Position numbers and translations under genes: made by a program. A DNA stretch of 64,000 nt from Fistularia commersonii (taxonomy: Eukaryota; Chordata; Actinopteri; Syngnathiformes; Fistulariidae), in the NCBI GenBank assembly GCA_037954325.1, contig JBBMNZ010000002.1, positions 17,610,179 to 17,674,178 on the forward strand, written 5' to 3'. The notes under the pieces were generated by a model. The model worked only from the letters and a program-made list of their open reading frames with translations, searched no databases and was not told the DNA's origin. Positions 1 to 64,000 of the stretch are shown one piece after another (the first letter of the stretch is position 1; each line of letters begins with the position of its first letter).

Positions 1-340
1 TATTAACAGCTTTATATATTTTTGAAGCGATGTTGTACAACATTCTAGCAGAAAAACTCATGTTCTTTCATAATCCTCAAAGTGGTTTGGTACATCAGAA
101 ACAGTGTATGATTTTGAGTCAACTTCATCATACAACCTTCTTACATCCATATCTTCACTGCTTTTTGTGAGTTGAATAGGTATAAATACAATGCGACAGG
201 GATTCAAAAATCATACGATTTTTTTAATATTTGACTATTTGATTGGTGACTCAAACATTCCGTGTTTTCGTCAGTTTGTTTTGGGTCTCACAACTCTCAC
301 TGACATTTTTTGTATATTTTGTTCTCTTATATTCTCTGAT
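1..340. other. pcdh15 intron, unique-looking sequence
   Basis: AT-rich sequence left of the LINE. I recognise no exon, repeat or RNA here. The preceding pcdh15 exon, which should code for the first part of EC1, is not present, so this intron starts outside the window. Confidence 0.6.
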
Positions 341-3290
341 CTTCGTCTTCTTCTTTCGCCTTCTCCCTTCAGGGGTCACCACAGCAAATCAACCTTCTCC
401 ATCTAACCTTTTTCTCTGTATCCTCCTCCCTCACATCAACTACCTTCATATACTCTATCACTATGTCCATAAATCTTCTCTTTGGTCTTTCTTCAGACCT
501 CCTGCCTGGCATCCAGCATCCATCAACCAATATATTCACTATCCCTCTTCTGTACATGACCGAATCAGCTCAGTCTGGCTTCTCTGACCTCTCAAAAACA
601 TCTAACATGTTCCTCTGATAGACTCATTCCTGATCCTATCCAGCCTGGTCACTCCCAAAGAGAACCTTACTTCTTCATCTCTGCGACCTCTAGCTCTGCC
701 TCCTGTCTTTTCATCATTGTAACTGTTTCTAGTCCACCTCGTCACCTCTTTACCACACTCTCTGTTGCTCTTGACTGTTGACCCCAAGTTCCTGAAATCC
801 TCTAACTTCTTGATCTCCACTCCTTGTAGCATCACCATTCCACCAGAGTTCCTCTCATTCACACAAATATACCCCTCTGCTGCAACTAATCTTCATTCCT
901 CTCCTTTCCAGCGCATACCTAAACCTCTCTAGATTTCCCTCAACCTGTTCCCTACTCTCTCTACAGATCACAATCATCTGCAAACATCATGGTCCATGGA
1001 GATTCCCGTCTAACCTTATCTGTCCGCCTGTCCATCACCACTGAAAACAATAAGGGGCTTAAAGCTGATCCCTGATGGAGTTCCATCTCCACCCTGAACT
1101 TCTCTGTTACCCCTACAGCACACCATACCACTGTCTCACAGCCAGCATACATGTCCTGCACCAGTCTAACACACTTCTCTGCCACTCCAGATTCCCTCAT
1201 ACAATATGAGAGTTCCTCTCTTGGCACCCTGTCATATGCTCTTTCTAGGTCTACATAAACACAATGCAGCTCCCTCTGGCCTTCTCTGCACTTCTCTATT
1301 AGCATTCTCAAAGTCAATAATGCATCTGTAGTACTCTTTCTAAGCATGAAGCCATATAGCTGTTCACCAATACTGACTTCTGCTCTCAGTCTAGTTTCCA
1401 CTACTCTTTCCCATAACTTCATTGTATGGCTCATCAACTTTATCCCTCTATAGTTGCCGCAATTCTGCACATAACCCTTATTCTTAAACTGGGCACCATG
1501 ACACTTCGTCTCCATTCTTCAGGCATCTTCTCACTCTCTAAGATCCTGTTTGATAATCTATTAAGAAACTAAACCGCTGCCTCTCTTAGACACCTCCAAA
1601 GGTATTTCATCAGACCAACTGCCTTTCCACTCCTCCTCAATGCATTCCTCACTTCACTTTTACTACTCTCTGCTACTTTGTGATCTACAAGTCACCTCCT
1701 CTACCCTTGCCTCTCTTTCATTTTCCACATCAATCAGCTTTTCAAAGTACTCTTTCCATCTTCCCATTAGTCTTCGAGCATCTGTCAATACATTTCCCTC
1801 TCTATCCTTAATCCCTTGGATCTGTTGTACATCCTTTCCATCTTTATCTCTCTGTTTCATCAACCTGTATAAATCATTCTCTCCCTCCTTATTGTCCAAC
1901 CGAGCATACGCCCTTTGTTTTGCCTTTGCTACCTCTATCTTTACCTTTCGTTGTATATCCCTGTACTCCCGTCTGTTCTCTTCAGTCCTCTCAGTGTCCC
2001 ACTTCATCTTTGCTAATCGCTTTCTCTGTGTATACTCCCGCACTTCCTCATTCCACCACCAAGTCTCCTTATCTACTTTCCTTCCAGATGGAGGAAGTAC
2101 TCTCCTACCTGTCTTCCTGATAACACGACCTGTAGTTGTCCAATCATCTGGAAGCTCTCCCTGACCACTCTGAGCCTTTTTCAACTCCTCCCTGAAAACC
2201 GTACAACCCTCCTCCCTTTTCAGCTTCCACCACTATGTCCTCTGGTCTGCCTTTGTCCTCTTGATCTCACATGTCACCAGAGTCATCCCACAAAGCACCA
2301 TCCTATGCTGTCTGGCTACGCTCTCACCTACAACTACTTTGCAGTCACTGTTCTCTTTCAGGTTACCTCATTATACAAGATGTAGTCTACCTGCGTGCTC
2401 CTACCACAGCTCCTCTAAGTTACCCTATGTTCCTGTCTTTTCTGGAAAAAAGTATTCACTCCAGCTATTTCTGTCCTTTAGGCAAAGTCTACCAGTATCT
2501 GTCCCTCTGCATTCCTATCCTCTATACCAAATCTGCCCATCACTTCTTCATCCCCTTGATTGCCTGCACCAACATGCCAACTGAAGTTTGCACAAATTAT
2601 CACTATCTCATCTCTGGGGATATTCTGCATCACTTCATCTAGCTCATTCCAGAACATCCCCTTCTCCTCAAACTCACATCCCACCTCCAGGGCATAGCCA
2701 CTAACAACATTGAGCATCACACCTTCAATTTCCAGTTTCAGACTCATAAGTCTATCTGACATTCTTTTCACCTTCAGAACATTCCGAACAAACTCCTCCT
2801 TCAAGATAACTCCTACTCTATTTCTCTTCTTGTGAGTACCATCACAGTACAACTTAGAGCCTGCTCCTAAGCTTCTGGCCTTACTACCTCTCCATCTGGT
2901 CTCCAGGACACACACTTTATCCACTTTCCTTCTCTGCATGATGTCAACAAACTCTCTACCTTTTCCTATCATAGTCCCAATATTCAAAGTCCTTACTCTT
3001 AGTCCCAGACTCTTGCCTTACCCCTTCCCTCACTGCTTCCAAACATGCCCTCCTCCTCTCCGTTTGAATTGGTTCCCTGGTTCATCGGTACCTATGGCGG
3101 TTGTAGTTAACCTGGGCCTCGACCGATCCGGTATAATCTGGTTATTAGGTTTGATTTGCGTGTTTTGTTTTGGAAAGTTTTACACTGGATGCCCTTCCTG
3201 ATGCAACCCTCTGCATTTATCCGGGCTTGGGACTGGCTCAGGGAGATACTGGACAGTGCCCTCCTGAGGCTGGCGCCTGTGTCGCCCTGA
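341..3290 (-). mobile_element. RTE-clade non-LTR retrotransposon (LINE), near full length, decayed, antisense to pcdh15
   Basis: Read on the minus strand from right to left: a 5' stretch (about 3290-3000), an apurinic-type endonuclease reading frame (2987-2478), a linker frame (2184-1663), reverse transcriptase (1515-961, with NYRGIKLMSHTMKLWERVV, DLERAYDRVPREEL, QGSALSPLLF and the catalytic FADD intact), and C-terminal pieces (862-602 and 557-369, ending RVRWRRLICCGDP). This arrangement is typical of RTE elements of fish. Frameshifts and stops separate the pieces, and the conserved GDFN of the endonuclease reads CANF, so the copy is dead. It ends about 150 bases before exon W1. Confidence 0.88.
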
Positions 3291-3442
3291 GGATACATTC
3301 TCTTATATTCTCCGATATTAAAATTAAAGTGAAATTAATAGTTTGCAATGGTCTGTTTGTATGATAATGTCTTTGTTAGACACAAGAAAGTATTCACATG
3401 TCCTCTTCAATTTGCTAATATGAATCATTTATACCACCACAG

Positions 3443-57854
<54,412 letters not shown>

Positions 57855-60800
57855 GTGAGTTTATCTGACACAGCAAGCTGTAAATAGATACCAAAGTCCA
57901 ATAAATTGAGGAAATAAACTTTAAAAAACAGTCACTTGAAACACATTTGTATTTCTGCTTTTCCTTTTCAGTCTCTTCTAAGGCTTCAATTTCTTAATGT
58001 AATTATAATAATATGTAATATAATAATATAATACAATAATTATTTTTAAATAATGCATGTATTATTTCAATTAAATAAGTTATTATCATTTATATAATTG
58101 ATTAATTTTGGCTTGTTTATTTAACTTTTCACTTTGGCGAATAACATGATCCTCATATAAATAACATTTTACAATAATAATATCTACCTCTTCATGCTTG
58201 TGGTCCCACTGACAACACTTAGTAAATATCCTTGTCTCATTGCACTATTTTTATCTCCATAACTGATTAATGGTTCTAAGAATATGCTTTAGGGCCTTAG
58301 ACTAGATTGTGCAGATCATCAGTGTTGTAAACCTCATTTGTTTCTCTCAAAGGGCAAAGCAGGGCTTCCCTCTCTTTTTATTTAGGACCGCTTCTGAAAA
58401 GATTAAATGTTTAGACTATTAAAGCAGCTGCCAAATATACAGCTGCCACCCTGGGCTTGAGCTGGGTAGAGTCAGTGCTGTTTTGTCTGTACTGATTTAC
58501 TATAGTGTGACTCAAGAGGAGGACAAGAAGTCATTTATAATTAAAGTATACATGGATTATTAACACCCCAGCTGAAGCTGCTTTGAAAACTCCCATAATA
58601 GGTTGATGCTGCCTCAAACAGTTGCATGATATTCTTTTTCCGGTTATGGCTTACGAGGTGTTCAGATTTCTTACCAAACTGTGAGGGTTTTGGTTAGATG
58701 ACAGAGATGCCTCTCACATTTCAAACTTTGACAGAGTACCCCGTGTATCAGAATGTGATATGTTTGTTCACATTGCACGGGTCTTGAGAGTCATATCAAA
58801 CCTAAACCAATTTTAGGACGAGCTGTGCGCATTAATAAACTGCTGCTATTGTTTTCATCTCTCTGCTTATCTCTGGACATTGATGGTGAAGTTGTAACGT
58901 TAGCAGCATGTGTGTTTGTGTGTGTGTTCCTCATACATATGAGTGCACGTGTATCGACTACACGTTTTCCTAATAGCTTGTTATTCAGCTCTTTGTGTAT
59001 GCCCACGTTCTCCTGTTGCTCAGCTTTATTCTGTGATTGATACACATGCACAGCCGCATAGCTGTTGAAAGGTCATTGATTAATGTTTTGAATTACTGCC
59101 AATGTCTGTCACTCACATGGAAGGTCAGTATGCGGGCTTAGACTCTGTGGGGTGTCACATTGTTAATGTCAACCACACAGTGGCGGGACAGTTGTAAATT
59201 ATGCACTGTGAAAGCATTAGCCAAGTGTGGAGTTCTTCTGTTGGACAAGGTGCTCTACGGCTGAGAGCAACAAATCTGCAGGCTCTTGGATGCCCTGGCT
59301 CCTCATCCCTCACCTCTTGGTCTCCCTCTCCTAAGTCTCCCCAAGGAACCTTCTGAACACAAATCACTCTCTAAATGTTCACTGAAGATCTCGTTTGTCT
59401 CAGCGAGGGCAGTTAGTTATATCAGCAATCAGGTATGCTTTGGCTACAACTCCAAAGTACACAATTAAAAGAGCTCTACGGGGCTTTGACTGACTTAATG
59501 ATTCCTGCTCCTGTTTTATGGTTAGTCCCTTCCATCTGTCACAGAGAAATGAGGGACTCTCAGTCCTTGTTGGACAAAATAAATATCTCACACCACAGTT
59601 AGCACACCACGTGGTCTTATTGGTCCTCTGTTCTTTTCTTCCAGCAGACTGTCATGTGTGGTATTTGAAATATACACACTTTTATGATGCTAATAAATAC
59701 ACCAAGTATCATTCTTGAATAAGTATCTGAATTATTTACACCCATTGGCATCGAGAAAGGTAATGGGCTTAGGTGGTTTGGCGTTGGCTTTATTTTTTTT
59801 CCTCCATTCTTTAAAATGTAATTTTCCAAAGCAGAGAAAGAAGTATTCATATTCTAAATAGAGGCATTACTTTCTCAGTCCAAATTCAAATAACTTCAAA
59901 TTCACTCATTCAGTCAAGCATTAATTGCTGCAAAGAGTTATTTGTTTTGTTTTTTTCTAAATTAAATGTTATATGATCATGTGCTGCTTTCGCACACACC
60001 AGCTCAGCAGGCTGTTTTGGCAGATAACATAATTAAAGAGGATTTTCCAAAAAGGCATGCTATCAGTACTAGCTGATTGTTCAGGGTGTAATTGTTCAAA
60101 GTTTTGTTTCAGCACAATAGCATGTTAGTTATTTTCTCGCTGTGACTGTTCAACTAATATGTCACATGGCCATCCCTAAATCAAGATTTTCCATATGGTA
60201 GCTGGATGAAAAGTGCACTCCTAAGATGGTATGTTAGCAAATTAAAACGGGTAATATTACAGAGTAGTCCCATAGAGGTAAAGCATATAATGTGAATGAT
60301 TTAGAAAATTGTAACATAAATCAAACCCCCTTCTCTGTCAGAGTGTCTTCTACCTGTCATATCAAATTAATCTGCAATACCTGTGGTGAAACACTGAAGA
60401 ATCAATCCCCATAATCCCACAATTCTTTGTGAAACATTGTGAAACTAACTCTCAGCTAATGTTTTGATTGAGAGGCCCTTGCAGCAGAAATTCTGTGCTT
60501 AAACTACTGAATAATGGAAGTCACGGGCATGACTCTTTGGGAAGATTTTCGTGGCCACATGGGATAGGAATGAATATTTATTTTTTTAGCCTGTGTGACT
60601 GGAGATAGAGGGGCAGGGGGGGTAAACCACTATCTAAGATGATCCTGCTATATGAATCCATGCACGTAAAGTGAGGCTACGTCCCTAGCCCTATGTCACA
60701 AATCTGTGGTCAGAACCGTTTTCTGTGCTGCGTATCTTGCCCACAGCAATTCCCCTTCTAAATCTACTGTTAAATCACATGAGACTTTTCCCTCATACTT

Positions 60801-63800
60801 CTGAATGTGTCATTTCTCTCTTCTCAAGCCAAGCTCCCAAGTGTCCATATCCCTTGAGTTTTTCCCCTCAGTTTATATATCTTTTTGTCAGTTTCTGCCT
60901 TCCTTCGTGTTCTTACCACCACCCCTCTCACCGTACAATAACCTTTAATTTTCTCCTCTTCAAGGAGATAAATTTCTGCCCTTGTGGAAAAGAGGTTGTC
61001 TGTGTACACATGGTCCCTTGTATTTTTTTGTGTGTTTTTCATGAAACCCTTGATCATTTGATCATTCTCTCTGAATGCTTATAAATTTCGTCATTGTAAT
61101 TAAAAGCTTATAAATGAAGGCTACTCTAACACCAGCTGAATCTGCATGTACTCATATTCATCCAGTCACTGCCCACCTATAGATTTTTTTTAATCCTATA
61201 TTCTTTATGAAGCCTTACATACAATATAGCCATTTAACCATGACCTATGAGATACTGAGCAAAAATCTGAAAAGTTGAATGATCTCTCACAACAACAGAC
61301 ACCATTTGTAGAAACTGGCATAAAACCATATATACTTACTGAAATATGCTGCCTATTACTACAAATTCACGAGGTACTCTTATCTCCACTGATGGATTCC
61401 CTAAAAAAAACAACCTTGCAGTAGCATTGCAAGGGTATCAATTACAGCATAACATAACATGTATAGTTATCATCTCGATTTTTTTTTTCAAATTTGAATC
61501 ACTGATAGACTGTTCATCATCATCATTATCATTTTATTCCCAACCCATGTTATTATTTGAACATTAAAAGAAAATGATAGGTTGATCGGTTATATAATGG
61601 TGTGTTTATTGTGTGTGTGTGTGTGCATGCCACAACTTTGTGTCTTGTCTCTTGAAATTGATATCTGTGATGCTGAGGAGCCAGAATGACAGTGTGGTTT
61701 TCCTTTTGTGCCATTTCATCACAGCCTTGATTTATACTCTTCAGTCTGCATATATAAGTATTTTTACAGACAAGATAAGCGTACGCAAAGACAGAACCAT
61801 GTAGGAAGCACAGTAAAGATAAGAAAACAATAGGTAAAAGAAGCAAGTCAACTTAAAGTCACAGTGTGATTGACAATTTTTGCAAAAAGTTTTGCAAAGG
61901 GAATAACTTGAAAATTAAATGGGTTTTTGGGGAGGGTTTTCAGGTGTAAGCCATCCATGCAAATCTGATTTCCAATGTTCAGAACATACTGAGGACTGGA
62001 GATCATAAGTTTTAGTGCATCACTTTTGACATTTATACATACTGTAATGACGATGACTGTGCTTTCATATCTGCTACATTTTTATTTAATAGCGGTTTCT
62101 ACAGTTGTCATTTAAGACACTATAGCGTCTGCTGCAGTCTCTCTGCTAAGTTATCAGCATGCAAGTATCATCCACCCTCCTGCTCTGTTATCAGTGTTTT
62201 AGTGCACCTGAATTCATGATACATTTGATCTAATTTGCATGTTTTTGTCATTTCTGCCATAGGACAAAGAAGTAAAGAAATTGTTTTAGTTTTTTTTGTT
62301 TTTTTTTTAACCATGGCCCATTTGCTAACTGCTGAGAAACAGCATTCATTTCATATCTGCTTCACTTTGACAAATTCCTTGCGAAGTCAGGTGAATGACT
62401 AACACGTGTGTATTCAGCTGTACTGGCATTTGGAATGAGTGATCACAAAGACGGAAAACAAAAAATGTTTCAACTTTACTAACTAAGGAGCCTTCCAGGT
62501 TAGTTATATCATCAGCTTACATTATTAGCATCTTAAAATATCAATCGATATTAGTAACACAGTCATATTTTATAAATGAATCAATTAAGATAAGCACCAT
62601 CTCATTTGAAACACATTTGTTGTTCATTGAAAATGTCAGTAAGTATTTTTCACAGTATTGCCTTCATATATTAGTATTCAGCTCACATTGTTCTTTGGCA
62701 GTGTAAAATGTAATTGGAATTAACTCACACAGTACAGTAAAAGACAGACAGAACATGAGAATACAGAATGGCAATAGATAATAATTAAAGTCTCATGCAA
62801 CTTGAACTTATTTGGAAAGTTGGCATGTCTGATTGAAGTGAATATAATTTGGGGTTAATGCTTCATGCCATAATTTATTCCCTTTACTGCATTTCAACCA
62901 AGTTGCACACAGCACATGCCCTACATTATAAAGATATCCGAGGAGTAGCACTGCAGCACATTATTGACCAATGCTCAGTCATGCTGTCAGCAGAGCAAGC
63001 AGTGTCAACTGTGAGCTTTACTACGATTAACATGTCGTTACAATGTAAGCCACCATTTGAATAGCACAATTAATGACCACCATAAATTTCTGTGAGAACA
63101 TTTAAAAGCAAAAGCTCGTTGTTGGTTCCACTATATTTTGGAGTTTATACAGCGAATGCACTTACAATATGTCATTTGTAAAAATGTTTTGAGCTTTGAT
63201 GTATAGCCTGTCATTTTAGAAATGACACGCTATGAATTTGAGAAAAATTGTTTGCTTGAAGAAAAAAAAAATATTTATATATTCATAGCTGCTGTCTTTT
63301 AAGCTTTTATAGACATTGCAGAATAACAATGAATAATTTGTTCTTTTACTTAAGAAGACAGACATTTTCAGGGTAGCATACAGTGTGCCCTCCCACACAT
63401 GCCCTCATATGTCCTGGTAAACTAAGGGTTTTTCTTCAAAAAACAATATCAAATATAGTTTTTTTTTCCTTTCCATTCATCCTCATTCATTATCCTTTCT
63501 TCCTTATACCTATGAGTCATAGCTACAGGGTGTGGAAGACTGGCATACTTATGAAGGGCATGATTGATTTTCAGCCACAGGATTGAAGCCGCTGTCCTGA
63601 GCCCTGAACCTCAAAGCACAAAGAATGCACTGACCTTTCACTTGTCTTTGCTAAGCAGGCAGATATCACTTTGCTGCTGTGCAGATGCCATGTTATACTC
63701 GGTGAACTCATCCCTTATATCAGATAAAGGTTGATGCTAAAAGACAAGCTTCAAAAGGATGAAAACCTTGTGATCATTAATGATCCAACTCAGAAATATG

Positions 63801-64000
63801 GGTCATTTTTCATTATAATAAAAGTAGCAACCACCAAATGTCTTGGTTGTTTAAGAGCAAGAAATTGTACAAATGGATTGCCTCATATTTGGTGTGCTGT
63901 CGACAAATATCTATTTTGAAAGAATTATGATAACAATGCAACAGAGAAAACATTGGACTATTTAGATACGGTTATTTAAATTACTAGCATTGTAGCCAGA
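57855..64000. other. pcdh15 intron after W20, continues beyond the window
   Basis: 6.1 kb with no frame matching the next expected segment (EC10). Short TG runs lie near 58910 and 61600. No transposon could be named; overlapping open frames (for example 60725-61084 plus) lack recognisable content. At least part of this low-repeat stretch may be conserved noncoding sequence, which cannot be judged from one genome. Confidence 0.45.

Noticed and set aside
1663..2184. Lysine- and arginine-rich frame on the minus strand as a host gene.
   Set aside because: It lies in order between the endonuclease and reverse transcriptase of an RTE element and has the usual linker composition of that family.

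Overview
The window is a stretch of a vertebrate, almost certainly teleost, genome. It lies inside one large gene on the + strand: protocadherin-15 (pcdh15), the cadherin of the lower half of the hair-cell tip link. Twenty constitutive-looking coding exons between 3443 and 57854 join in frame without a break: 2971 coding bases, that is 989 whole codons plus 2-base partial codons at each end. They encode the end of extracellular cadherin repeat EC1, all of EC2 to EC9, and the first residues of EC10. The signal peptide and start of EC1 lie 5' of the window. EC10, EC11, the membrane-proximal region, the transmembrane helix and the cytoplasmic tail lie 3' of it. Teleosts usually carry two copies (pcdh15a and pcdh15b), and I cannot tell which this is. 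The teleost assignment rests on the protein, moderately sized introns, a fish-type Tc1 element, RTE-clade and other fish LINEs, tRNA-like SINEs and long TG microsatellites.

Layout: 1-3442, intron filled by an antisense RTE LINE. 3443-3603, exon W1 (EC1). 3748-6640, a second antisense LINE. 8701-14467, exons W2-W5 (EC1 end, EC2, EC3 start), with a SINE, a Tc1 transposon and a TA microsatellite between them. 19621-23396, W6-W8 (EC3 to early EC4). 23592-23612, a 21-base candidate microexon. 25149-30173, W9-W12 (EC4-EC5). 30437-34900, W13-W14 (EC6). 39809-39937, W15. 45552-47227, W16-W17 (EC7-EC8). 51350-57854, W18-W20 (EC9 to EC10 start). 57855-64000, intron with no exon found.

No other host protein gene, RNA gene, CRISPR array or operon-like system was found. 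The observations most worth a second look are: (i) the unlisted 21-base in-frame microexon between W8 and W9, matching in place and size the mammalian alternative exon 12a; (ii) a near-perfect 53-base palindrome ending 21 bases before exon W5; (iii) an internal donor in W2 identical over 9 bases to the real one, whose use would delete the EC1-EC2 calcium linker in frame; (iv) exon W1 squeezed between two antisense LINEs; and (v) two SINE/LINE pairs that share 3' tails, as expected if each SINE is mobilised by its LINE.

Exon names W1-W20 are local to this window. Protein comparisons are with mammalian PCDH15 as I remember it; no database search was run.
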